Shown here one piece after another: positions 38,567 through 50,633 of a DNA stretch of 64,000 bases. The translations under genes were made by a program, and so were the position numbers. Within the stretch, counting starts at the first letter, position 1, and every line of letters starts with the position of its first letter. The stretch comes from Cruorifilaria tuberocauda (Eukaryota; Nematoda; Chromadorea; Rhabditida; Onchocercidae). Location of the stretch: NCBI GenBank assembly GCA_013365365.1, contig JABVXU010000157.1:47991-111990 (forward strand). Reading direction: 5' to 3'. The notes below the pieces were generated by a model. It saw only the letters and a list, made by a program, of their open reading frames with translations. It had not been told where the DNA came from and searched no databases.

Positions 38567-41453
38567 TCTCTTAGAGTTTTGTAATTTTTACACATAAGTA
38601 ATCAATAAATGTTTTAAATATGTTTATTTCTGATTTCGATAGTGTAAAAGCATAATTGCGATAATGTCCATTGCAATTCTAACTCCTGCAAAAATTTATG
38701 ATAAATGAAATTTCAAATTTTTAGTAAGGAATTGAAGTTTGATAAAATACAATAGTGGTATCAATTAAATTAATTAAACCATACACGGGTTAGCTAAACA
38801 GAGATATAAGTAAAACTTTGAAAAGTAACGGAAGTACACAAAGTATCTATCACTCATCTCTTCATTATCAAAGAGCTTAAAACTGAAGAGCCTAAAAAGC
38901 TTAAAACTAATTTCAAATAGCAAGAAAGATTTTCAAAAAATCTAAATTTTAATGAAAAAAATAATTTAAAATGTCAATAAATAATATGCAATTGAAAAAA
39001 GAAGCCATGATATTATTAGATATCAAAATTAAACTTCAATAATTTCAAAAATAAATTATACCCAAAAGAAACTAAAAACTAATTATAATTAGTATTGCTC
39101 ATAAAAATACTAAACATCAAAAATATTTAATATAAATAAAACAATTCATTTCAATGCGTAATAATAATATCCAAGAAAAGAAAATAAATTGTTGTAACTT
39201 TTTTTTCCGCAATAACATTAAATAATTAAATTGCAATGTCTTAGATATTAGGGCTAAAAAAACGATTCTATTAAATTACAACTTATCGTTTATGTGAAAT
39301 CCGTAAGGATTTGCCCACACCGTATTCCGTCATCTTTTTCCATGAAGTAATTTGAGTGAGAGTTGAAGGAAGAGATATTTCCTTGCTCCACCCAGTTGAT
39401 CGAACCCACCAACAAGATTAACCCATCCTGTCTTCCGTTTCCATCCCATATGCTTCATCCAATCATTATTCAAATGATGTTTACCTCAAGGCGGTTCAAA
39501 TCATACTCGAAAATAGAAAATAAAAAGTTTTTTGGTTCAAAATTTTTTTTTGCAAATTAATTATTTAAAAATCGGAAATAACAGGAGAAAATTTTTGATT
39601 TTTTCCATTTTTTTTTGGTTTACCATGCATAATGATTATGCTAATATTTTTGGCCTATAAAAACTGAAATTTAAATTTAAGGCAAGGAAAAAAAAGGAAA
39701 AGAAGATCAAAGGATTTTGAAAATCCGTTCAAAATTTTCCGATGCCATCTGGATGGACTTATTTAAAAACCGTCTGTTTGACTGTTTAAGTAATTTGAAA
39801 AGGCGAGAAATGGATTAAGCATTATTCAGTCATATCAAACGAAAAATTTAATTTAAAGTATGAATTTTTAGAATAAATTTGAATTTATTTAATTTAACTT
39901 TACAAAAATTGTTCGCAAGGAGCAAAAAATCGAAAATGTAAAAATACAATAAACTTATAAAACTCAAAATTTAAAAAAATATAAAATTTATCAATTAATA
40001 GCTGAAAATTAATTTAAGCTTGTTAATTTTTCCCAGTTGTTAATGCAAACTAATCAAATTTTAGTCATTGAATTAGCTATCAGATCGAATTAAAGCAAAT
40101 TTGCAAGTCTATTCATATGAATTTTTCAAATCTACTCGAAACTAAAATTTAAATTTAGCAACAAAATCATTCAATTTAATTTTTTCTTCTTTCAGAAAAT
40201 TACTTCAAGAGAGCTTTCTTACAAATTATTCATATCATCCAGCACTGTGATGCGCAATTTATTCCAAAGCATATCTTAACTTTTCCTTATCAATGATTCT
40301 TTTTAATGATTGTATTGACTACTGTGATAAAGGTGAAAGAAATGAATCATTGGGGCATCAATAAAATTTAATCAGACTTCCTAAGTTGACCTTTTAGGAG
40401 CAGAAAATAATCAGTGCTACATTGATGTTGTCCGGAAGATTAGACCATATTGCGCGAAAGCGTAAATATCATTGTATTGAATTCAATTTTCTTTTCAACC
40501 ATTTTCAATAACTAATTTCCTTCCATATGTCCCTTTACTGAATGAAGTCTAATGGCATTTTCTGTTGTATGGAATAAGTAGTGGATAAGGACAAACGGAG
40601 ATTTATGAGCAATCTGTTCCGGATGGTTAATCTTCTCCGTATCGCGCCATATGACATTCCTTTCTATTTTGATAATTTGAAACTCTCATGCATTCTTATC
40701 CATGAATTACTTTATTATCACTTGATTTCATAGTACTGATATCAGATTTATACCATATTATTCATATCTTACCATGAAGAAAATAACAATAATACTGATA
40801 TGATAATCATCATAAAATTATGAAAATTCCATTCATGACTATAGTAGTATTTATAATATCAAAATTAGTATATCACTACTCTTATTATCATCACCGTTAT
40901 CAATTGATTGTCATTATCATCAAATCTTAACAATATATTATCATTATCAATAGCAACAATTCATGCCATTATCTTTATTTCATCATCAGTATATTATTAT
41001 TATCATCACAACTGCAACTTTTGTTGTATTATATTAAATTAAAGTTAATTCTCAAATAAAAAAGAAAAAGCTTTCCTAAAAATTTCCTATGAATATTTTA
41101 ATTATAAGAGAAGAATTCAGATCGTTGAAATGATACGGTAATGATCTGCACAAATTACCGTTTCTCTTTTGTCTCCTCCATCCTTTATTAATAACCTTTC
41201 TTCCAGTAGAGAACGTATGAATGATCCATGAGATGATTACGTAAGCGATCATCACTATCATCTTCCTCTCTTTCACTTATCCTTTCTTATTTCTCATCGA
41301 ACAGCTGCAACATTTCACCGAGAAGTGATCCAACTAATGAAATATCCCATATACTCCTTTCTTTCCCTCAAAAAAACTCGAAATTTAAAGCTTTAGCAAT
41401 GAAACAGAGCGATTTTGCTAACAATATATTATATATTTTGGCAAAGCATTTCA
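38567..41453. other. Upstream flank of egl-46
   Basis: About 2.9 kb without a recognisable gene. A less AT-rich block at about 39295-39500 (CCGTATTCCGTC, CTTGCTCCACCCAG) and a second around 39720-39800 stand out and could be enhancer or 5' UTR sequence. The stretch 40700-41040 is low-complexity TCATTA/ATCATTATC. Confidence 0.4.
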
Positions 41454-41525
41454 CTCCCCGGCCGGGAATCGAACCCGGGTCTCGCACGTGACAGGCGCGG
41501 ATACTTACCACTATACTACCGAGGA
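41454..41525 (-). tRNA. tRNA-Asp (anticodon GTC)
   Basis: 72-base cloverleaf on the minus strand. Acceptor stem TCCTCGG with CCGGGGA (one G:U pair), discriminator G. D arm TAGTATAGTGGTAAGTA as in eukaryotic tRNA-Asp. Anticodon loop CTGTCAC with GTC at 41490-41492, closed by CGCGC/GTGCG. T arm CCGGGTTCGATTCCCGG. No intron. A decayed paralogue lies at 41712-41783. Confidence 0.97.
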
Positions 41526-41711
41526 CTCTGCTATTGCTTCAAATTGTAAATTCCACATATACATGTAAAAATTTAATTAAAAAATTACTGAATTCTGATA
41601 AGATACGATTTGATAAGATCAATTTTATCTTTCAGCTACTAATTATCATTATCACAAATGTGATAATTGTAAAAAATACTGTGCAGCATCAGTCAATACA
41701 AACCAGTATCA

Positions 41712-41783
41712 CTTCCTGATCAGAAATCGAATCCAAATTGCTCACGTGACAGGATAGAATATCCATCACTGCACTGTCGAAAA
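41712..41783 (-). pseudogene. Decayed tRNA-Asp copy
   Basis: Same strand and same 72-base length as the intact tRNA-Asp, 186 bases away. Aligns without gaps: TTTTCGACAG against TCCTCGGTAG, ATCCTGTCACGTG retaining the GTC loop, and GGATTCGATTTC in place of GGGTTCGATTCC. The acceptor, anticodon and T stems carry many unpaired changes, so it cannot fold as a normal tRNA. Likely a local duplication that lost function. Confidence 0.88.
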
Positions 41784-42108
41784 GCACACGTAATTTTTAA
41801 CTGTAATGGAATACTGAAATTTCCATATCGAGTATTGAAGTTAACTGATGAATTTTCTGTCGGTGAGAATTTTAGCGAGAAAGAAAAAAGATCCGAACGG
41901 TAAAATGTAACTTATCTTTCCGTGTTTCATTCCCTTTCAGATGTTAATCATTATTGATAACAATTTGAATTTAATCTAAAATAATCACTGTTATTCACTT
42001 GCATGTTAATTGTAATCATTTCATTTGTTGCAATTACTTTCATAGAGATAATGTATTGGTAGAAGAGAATTGGAAAATGATTACTTTTAATGTTTAAGAT
42101 TAAATTCG

Positions 42109-42128
42109 CTCTCTCTCTCTCTCTCTCT
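42109..42128 (+). repeat. (CT)n microsatellite
   Basis: Ten uninterrupted CT units. Confidence 0.9.
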
Positions 42129-45100
42129 GATGAAAATAATCAAATTGATATAAAATATATTTTGTTGTTGTTGTAAGATATCATTCCATGTTGTCGTTGA
42201 TGGATTTTGTGGTGATTTGGTATGGGACGAGCAGATGGCCACTCGTAATAGTAGTAGTAGTAGTATTGATAATAGGAGGAGTGAGACATTTAAGGCAGGT
42301 GGACCAATGGAAGGGTAAAAAAGGTCACACGAGGTCGACAATCGTTTCTCAATATCCTTCCTATCCTGAACTCATAATCACAATAGATCAGACTAATTAG
42401 CATGAATGCATTACATTTCTCACTGATTACTTAAAACTTATTTATGCTAAATACTGTATTTCTCTTCATCCTTTCCCTAACCATTATTCAATATGCTCAT
42501 TGTAATCATTTCAACCAGCAATTAATCAATCATAAGAAAAAAGCAAAATTTAAACAACTGAAATAAATTTAAGTAATGGAAAATTGTATCCATCCACTAC
42601 TGATAATGAAATGTTTCCATATCATGGATTCAATCTTTTCTTTTTGTTTTGTTTTTTTTCTTCTCCAATAACTAATTATAATTTCAATGAAACTGTACGT
42701 TAAGTGAAATTACGGTGAAAGAGAAATAAGAAAAAGAAAAGAGTAGCAAAATTAGCTAAACAAATTTTGCATTAATTTGGAAAGGAAAAAATTGGGCCAG
42801 AAGATCATCCATACTCTGTCATTTCATCATTTCATTTTAGAAATGAAATGAAATGAGTGGAAAGAACAGATGTTGTTGCCCTTAGCAATGCTTCTGAGCT
42901 TCAAATCGCATAATTATCAGGCCAAGCTGCCATTGCCTTCATTGCTATAACCTACAAACAAAATCCTTCTACCACAAACATTTCCATGATGGCAATTTTG
43001 ATGATAACAGAAAATCATCAAACAAATTTCACGATATCTCAATTATGCAATAATGGAGTAATATATTTATTACGATATATGTGTTATTGTAAAAATTAGT
43101 TAATTAGTTCAACGATGTAATTGTATATGTGCATAAAATTACACACAGTAATTACTATAAAAACAATTATTAATTAAATTCGTATAATTAATGAATAGTT
43201 ATTTTATATGCATATCATTATAAAAATAACGATTATATATTCTAATGAATGTTACAGGGTATTTGGTGATCTTTTGATAAATTATTTCATTCATGAACAA
43301 TTTGAATTAAAATACCGTTCACTGGTGATGGAGCGATGAAATTAGTAAAAATTGAAAGGCATAAGAATATTTAATGGTTTTGATCAAAGCAATTTATATT
43401 ATTGGTTGCATGAGATCGGGCAGATGTGTCTCGAGAGAGAACAGTCATTACCAGCTGCTTCTGGTCACTTCTGGTCAGTGTGACAAACCAATCCAAACTG
43501 TATTTAGTAAACACCTCTCAACTTGTATTATTTCAACAAAAAAAATAAACAAGAAAACGCTGACAAAGACATCATCCGTAATAAATAATAACAGTGGAAA
43601 TGTGATTTGATAAAAAATACAAAAGGAATATTCATTCAAAAATTTCATTCGAAAATTCAAAATGATAAGTTTAACTTATTTCACAGCATTTAAATATTAT
43701 TATTAGCTAAATACATATTTATTTGATCATAGCATAATATTAAAACAATTAAATTAAAGAAACGCTAATCAATCAATTGATCACATTTGATTAAAATTGA
43801 TTAAATAAAATTTCAGATGTTACAATTAAATAGAAACAAAATATTTTGAAATTTACTCATTAACAATTATATTTAATTATTAAGTATGTTAATGAGTATA
43901 TTCTTACTTCACTGATAGCTTGCTGATTATTTTGGTTGTTTAGTGATTTTTCTCTTTTAATTTAATGCATGAAAACAATCATCGTCAACATTTTCAAGAA
44001 AAAATAATCGTTAACCGTTTTTTTTCATTATCAGTAAACTAAAATTGCATTTTCCATTTCATCCATTTCAACAAATGAAAATTGCCATTTTAGGATTTCT
44101 GTCGTAAAAGATGCAAAAATATTTCTCAGTTTATCGTCAAAATTTTTGCCCATTTTGTTAGATAACGCCAGGTGGCAATTCGTTTTCATCCTTCCTTTGG
44201 TTGATTGAGAAAGGTAACCATGGAAAGCAGGAAGCTTGAAATACCTTTAAGCAATGAGGCATTCGAGTATTGAATGTTATGGGGGGAAGAGGGGCGCCTT
44301 TTTTTCTTTTGCGCATACCGTGAAACCAAATAAGCATAAATTAGTTAGGGAAGTGAAAAAATAGAAGGGAAAAAGAGTGAAGGGAAAAGCAAAAATACTT
44401 TTTATTGTTTAAAAAAAACATAAAAATTTCAAAAAAGGCAAAATGCAATAAAAAGAACACTTTTCATTCACTCGAATGCGTAAAATTTTATGCTTAGAAA
44501 ATACTTTTCGATATTTCAAATTATCCTTTCGCATTTCTAAAGAGGTAATTTCAATATGAAAATATTTAATCGATTGGAAGCAAAGAGTTAAACTGATCTG
44601 AATTGAATAATAGCAGCATAAAAATCTGTCATATATCAAGTTCTAAACATTTCATACAATAATGATTAGACTGATAACAAACATCCATATCATTTACCCA
44701 TAAAATATATTATTCGGAATAGAATATAGTAAGGTTGAAAATTTTCTTCATCCAAGAAATTAATATCTCTTGCTATTAATTAATAATTGCCATGCCATGT
44801 AATTTTTGAATTGAAGTTTTAAAATTATCAATTAAGACAAGATATCAAAACAGGTTTGAATGGTAATCGCTTGCATTATATTATTGATTAATAAATTCAT
44901 TAACATTTACTTTTGTTTGAAGAAAAAGTTCAAATTAAAGAAGTTAAAATTTTTATCAATGAAATAAACTGATAGTTAATATTTGAACCTTTTTCTCCCT
45001 CTCAAAAAAGGAAAGTGATAATTGATAATTGATCTAATCAAACACCTTTAACGTTATCACATAATAGTACTGTTATACCATGCCTCACCACTTGTCATCG

Positions 45101-45375
45101 ATTATGTTTGTTATATTAATCATTTCACTGATAACATTTTCCAATCGCAAGTTATAAGCAAATAAAATTCAATGCTTTGGAAGCTATAAAAATTTCAATT
45201 TCCACCTTAATTCTCTGAATTATTTGAATTAAACTGAAAGCAAAGAATCCTAAAATGATCTATTGTTAAGAATTTCGTATGTGAAAAATGCCTAGGCAAT
45301 CATTAATAAATGAAAGCAAATGTTGATTTTTATTCGTTTATTTGCAAAAATGTACATTTCAATGTTAAATATAAC

Positions 45376-45409
45376 AAGAGAGAAAGAGAGAGAAGAGGGA
45401 GAGAGAGAA
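45376..45409 (+). repeat. GA-rich microsatellite
   Basis: Interrupted GA run with GAAA and GGGA units, about 660 bases upstream of the first Ly6-like gene. Confidence 0.8.
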
Positions 45410-46067
45410 TGGAAACTAAAATTTTTATAACTTTGCCTTTTTCCTACCAAAAGCATCTTTTAAATGATTTTAGTTCAATCGTTTCAGTATTCGCTCCTGA
45501 TTTGGTACGATGAAATTAATGAAATATATTATTTTCTTAAGTAAGCGTATTTTCGACAACCTTCGAATTAAAGTTACGCAAATAATTTATTTGTTTCAGG
45601 CTTTTTTTGATCTGATTAATTTCAATATCCAATGAATGGTAAAGAATTTTCAAGCTTTCTTCTGCTTCTTTTCTTTCTTCTCAAAATTTGTGAAATGAAC
45701 ATTAGTAAATTAAATAATCCTTAAAAGAAATTGAATTTGAGAGTACAATTAATTTTAAATTTGGTTATATTAAATGTATATATTATAATTTATATTATAT
45801 CTGATTTAAAATGATGAAATCTTCAATATATTTTATTGCTTAATTTTTTAATCCTAATTTTTATTTTTTGTTCCATAATTTTTTGCTTTTAATCGTTTTT
45901 TTTTGTGTAATAACTCGCATATTATATCTTCTGGCACGTGTTATTAGTAGCGTGACAGACTTTTGCTTACGTATTTATAAGAGTAACACAAATTGATTGC
46001 TTACTTTTTTAATTAAAAAAAATTAATTAAAATTTATTTTCAGGTAGGTGCATTTCTTCAAATCGGC

Positions 46068-47017
46068 ATGTATTCTGGAACACTAATTGTTTTTATTAAT
46101 TACTTAATAATAGTAGTGAACGGTTTGGATTGCTTTACAGGACGTTTAGGTTACGGTTTTATGTATACTCAATGCAGTCCAAATATCCAGTATTGTGCTA
46201 AAGTGACAACTATTGATCCAGGTTAATTTTCATCGTTCTGACTAACTTGATAATGTTTGTCAATATTGTTTATTCTACCATTGAATGTAAATTAATTTTA
46301 ATTTAAGGTATTCTTAAGTAATACTAAAATTTTAATCAATAAGTATTTTGAAAAATATTGTATTCTATCCTCAAAAAATTCAAACGTAAGTTTGCGTAAT
46401 TTAAATTATTTTCTGTGTGAATCATGTCGAAGGCTTATCACTTCGAGTGATAAATATTAGAAAAGAGAAAGGATCTTCTTGCAGCATATGGTATCATTGT
46501 TGATAAGGGATGTGATATGGAAAATATGTGCAGTGTTAGTTGAAACCTTTCAACAATTATATTTTTTCTATCAATTTTCACTTTGTTTCTTTTTCTCTCA
46601 AAGTTTTTCTTGCTAGATAAGTTGAATAAACAATTAGAAAAGAAGAATTTGATAAAGTTTTATAAATCAAGTTTAAACTTTGTTTCATATATTTCGCTTT
46701 TCATTTTTTAGCCGATTTTAATTTTTCAAAAATTTTCTATTTTTTATTTTTTATTTTTTATTTTTTATTTTTTATTTTTTATTTTTTATTTTTTATTTTT
46801 TATTTTTTATTTTTTATTTATTTTTTATTTTTTTAATTCTTTATTTTTAATTCTGCGTGGTTTTCAGACTGTTCACTCAGGTTGCTTGTATAATAGTTAT
46901 AATGAAATGGAAATATGCTGTTGTACGTCAAATCTTTGCAACGGATCCAAATCGAACTTCTATTATTGCATACCTTTGCTAATTGTTATAGTTAAATTAA
47001 TAGTTTTAAACCTATAA
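46068..47017 (+). CDS. Ly6/uPAR-type secreted or surface protein, copy A
   Basis: Three exons: 46068-46221, 46485-46534, 46868-47017; 117 residues. The N-terminus (residues 1-19) is a hydrophobic signal peptide. Ten cysteines follow (22, 36, 43, 61, 67, 74, 85, 86, 87, 92), ending in ICCCTSNLCNG, the CC...CN signature of the three-finger Ly6/uPAR fold. The C-terminus (YYCIPLLIVIVKLIVLNL) is hydrophobic, fitting a GPI-anchor signal or a membrane segment. Exon 2 is exactly 50 bp and both intron phases match copy B at 48857, so the two are tandem paralogues although their sequences have diverged strongly. Function unknown; in worms this fold occurs in cell-surface and receptor-accessory proteins. 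A TTTTCAG acceptor ends 24 bases before the ATG. A (TATTTTT)n array lies in intron 2. Confidence 0.85.
46738..46838 (+). repeat. (TATTTTT)n array in intron 2 of Ly6 copy A
   Basis: About a dozen 7-bp units (ATTTTTT), nearly perfect, ending some 30 bases before the TTTTCAG acceptor at 46867. It makes an unusually long pyrimidine-rich stretch before the last exon. Confidence 0.9.
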
Positions 47018-48846
47018 CTTAAATCGCATATAATATTATTTGTTTGATAAATGATTGAAATTTTTTTAATTTATCAAATGACACAATGAGTGATTTAAAG
47101 GTAATCAATATTTTGATTTATTCAGATTTGAACAGCTCTATTTATTTGCTATGATTGGTTATTTTTTAAGTTGTAAATAAGTTTTTAAAAAATTCGAAAA
47201 TATACGTTATTATCCATTCTCAATATAGGCCACGAAAAAATTAACTAAATTTTCGATTCCTAAATTTATCAGAATTATAATAAATGAAATTGTTAAAATT
47301 TGGAAAGAATAAAATATAAATTATTTTTGTATTGCTTATTGTATCATTTAAATTTATTTTATTAAAGTATGATAAAATTATTTTGCTAACAGCTGCTAGA
47401 AAGTAATCTCAAGCTTTTTTCAACGATTTCAAAGTTTTTAACTTTGGAAAAACGAAAGTTAAAGATGATCTTATTATCAAATATCGTACAATCATCAATT
47501 TTCTGATATGACTAATTCATGTTAGTCAATAGTGAAATGAAATCATCTGATAAAATGTGTTTAAATAGTGCAACAGTCACAAAGAACTGCCATTCAAATT
47601 GCTTATTACTTCATTCTATAAGTTCATTGCAATACTGATACTTGTCACTATCATTATCAATTGTTACTGAATAATTAATGAACTTATCAATGAAAGGTTT
47701 TTCTAGGTCAATAAATGTAAATGTATATATGTGTTGCATTTTCCTACGATATTTCATTTGATAAAGATTGATTTTGTTAAATATTGATAACAATATAATT
47801 CTTCTTATCACTTCTTTTTCATTCTTATCTAAAATAAAAAATGAAACAAACAATAAATAAATTATGGCTTTAAACTTTTGAAAACCTTGACATTTTACTG
47901 TTACTTCTCTTCTTCTTTCATTAATACTTTCCCAAAATTCATTTCATATCTTCCGAATTCTCAGTTTCATTGATTATTACGGTTTGATATGATATGAACC
48001 TATTATAGATTATTTCTTTTTCAACTTGGAACTATTCTTAATGTATAGCTTGATATATGAAAAAATAAAGTAAACTTTTGGAGCTGCTTTTGGTGTGCTG
48101 CATTTGCCCATGTTTTCTCACCTGTCCTGAGAAGCACTTTCAGGAATCTATCAAAATAATAGTTTAAAGCTTTTGTACCACCATCATCTCCTATACTTTC
48201 ATTTTTTAATCAGTTATTTTGGTATTTGAACTTTTTATCGATTTTCAACAACCATTTAATTCATTTCTGATCTCTTATAACTTTTATAACAAGTATAACA
48301 GTATAAGTTATAGTGAGTATAAATTAAAGGTTATTGTTTAGAGTTGCAATAGTTATAATATCAAATAAATTTATTGAAATAAAATCGAATCAAATATAAA
48401 TTACTAGTAAAATGGGATTAAATTAGTTCAAATTTTAAAGTTATTAATAAACTCATAAACTAAATGTTACATAAAATGGCACCGTTGATGTTAAATTCAA
48501 GTTATAGAATTCATAAGTTGAAAGAATTTAAAATCATAAAATAGTACAAGTATTGTAACTTTAAACAATAACTTGTAACTATTATACTTGTAAAAAAAGT
48601 TAATTTAGACTTATTTAAAAGTATGGGATATAATAATAAATGGAATTATCGTTGGTTCATTTATGTTGGAATAATTCAAAAAATATAAATTTTTAAAGTT
48701 TGATTCAAATCTATTACTTATTTCTTTTCTAAAGTATTTCGTGTGGATCGTTGATTGGTACAAGCAAGCAGTTAATTATTTCATTAATAATAATCGTTTA
48801 TACTGCCCGGCAACAAGATTATTACCTTTGCTTTTATTCTTCTTTT
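47018..48846. other. Spacer between the two Ly6-like genes
   Basis: 1.8 kb with the copy A 3' UTR (AATAAA at 47279-47284). It includes an interrupted inverted repeat with arms near 48289-48352 and 48541-48593, and a less AT-rich stretch around 48080-48150. No third Ly6 copy found. Confidence 0.45.
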
Positions 48847-48856
48847 AGATAAAATT

Positions 48857-50633
48857 ATGTTAAAATTTGTTATCTATGCATTATCATTGCCAATGATAAT
48901 ACTGATAACAAGAAGTGATGCATTAAAATGTTATGTTGGTCGACAATATTTCGGTGCATTGGGTAATGGCGGATCGTTTTCTGAAGTTCTGTGCCCTTCG
49001 GCATCAAACTTTTGCATCAAAAGACACTTTGCAATTCAATGTAAGTTTGAATTAATACATTTTTGTTTGATGATATAGTATTAAACATCAGAATTATTTG
49101 GCTACTCAGTGTAAAGTCACAGTTTATATCTTAGAAATTTTTAAAACTAAAAAAGCAACTGAAGGTACTTCAACTGATATTTACTTATTTTAAAATGAAA
49201 ATTTTCCATTTTACTTTCATCCCTATACAATGTGAATAGAAAAATTTGTACAAACTTATAAATTAAAATAGAGAAAACTGATGGAATAAAAGCAGGAAAT
49301 AATTTGAAAATGTACAGTAACTTAGCGGTAGTACCATCCGTTAAAAAAAAGAATTTTTCAAAACCATATTAAGTTTTAAGAGAAATTAGAACTTACGGAA
49401 AAAAGTGTCGTATAGTTGCTCAAAATGATGACACATTGTGCTTTGTATGTGATAATCTCTATATGTGATATGGGAGAGCAATGATAATGGTTTCACAAGT
49501 AATCTCTATTTTTTACGATTTTCATGACTTCAGTTTCTTAATTTTTTTAAAAGGAAAAGTGAAAATTCCATTGTAGATAATGAAGATATCATTGAAAAGA
49601 CATGTGATCAAGATTCGCAATGTTATGTAAGTTTATTATTCTAATTTCATTCTTTCAATCCTTCAGATTTCTTATCAAATTTTAGATTTATCGTATTATA
49701 TCTGCATAGTTGCATATATGATAGCTATCATTACCATAACGAAGATGATAATAATAATAATGATAAAGATTATGATTCCATCCTTTGAAGATGATAATAA
49801 ATCATCGAATCACTTGCAGCATTTCTTACTTTGATTGCAGCTTTCCTAACGGTAAAGTTTTATTAATATAGTCTAAATTTGACTATAGTGTTTTGATTAT
49901 AGCTTCATTCATAAAGAATTAGGAGCACTGCCTTCTAATCAGTGAAAAAAAAGGTGTGAATTCTTTTGATAAGAACTGATTGATTAGAATGGCACTCGAA
50001 TTTTCCGCTCTAAAAATTTATTTATCTTTTCTCACTTTTATCTAAATGTTGATTTTTTGACCCAAAAATAAAAAGATAATTTGGCCATTTTTTATCACTC
50101 ATAAATTTTGCAAAAATACGAATATTTCTTACATTTAGGAAATAAAAAATATCTTTTAATCCTTAATAATATTTAAATAACAAAAGAAAAATTAATCAAT
50201 AATTGCATCTTTTATTATAGTTAGGTATGCAATTAAATTAATTTGATAAATTAATAAACTCTTTTAACTACATGTGAAATTAAAAAAAAAATTAGCCAAT
50301 AATTGAATCATTTATCATAATTGATCTTCAGGTATTTGATTACAGTTTAGAATTTTAGGTAAACGATTAAATCGTTTTAATAATTCAAACGATACGTTGA
50401 AATTTTAATATATGCTCAAGTTAATTAGTGTCGAAATTAATTAGCAAATGAAATTATTAATTTCGTTGTAGAAAGTCGGTAATGGTTGTTACTACGATCC
50501 CAACAATGCTGCAGAGTACTGTTGTTGTGATACGGATAGTTGTAATGGAGCAACTATTACTACCATTTCTACCACTCTTCTTATCACCACTGCTTTTTAC
50601 TTTATTTTCCTCATTTCCATGCTTATCTATTAG
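48857..50633 (+). CDS. Ly6/uPAR-type secreted or surface protein, copy B
   Basis: Three exons: 48857-49040, 49577-49626, 50472-50633; 131 residues. Signal peptide at residues 1-22 (LSLPMIILITRSDA), then ten cysteines (25, 46, 53, 71, 77, 84, 95, 96, 97, 102) with the terminal YCCCDTDSCNG signature. The tail is TTTISTTLL-like, Thr/Ile-rich, then a strongly hydrophobic segment ending in LISMLIY, typical of a GPI-anchored or membrane-attached three-finger protein. Exon 2 is again 50 bp with the same phases as copy A; the spacing from the third cysteine onward is nearly the same. Loop 1 is longer here (20 residues between Cys25 and Cys46 against 13 in copy A). A CTTTTAG acceptor ends 8 bases before the ATG. 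AATAAA follows at 50796-50801. Confidence 0.87.

Larger units (their letters stand above)
41784..46041. other. Intergenic, no gene recognised
   Basis: About 4.3 kb between the tRNA-Asp pair and the first Ly6-like gene. Contains a CT repeat (42109-42128), a short TAG repeat (about 42246-42266), a GA tract (45376-45409) and a less AT-rich patch at 44160-44330 with CCAGGTGGCA and GGTAACCATGG. No exon or RNA gene supported. Confidence 0.45.

Noticed and set aside
42087..42341. Minus-strand frame with a Leu-rich stretch and RE repeats
   Set aside because: Built from a TAG trinucleotide repeat and the CT microsatellite; no splice-bounded gene around it.
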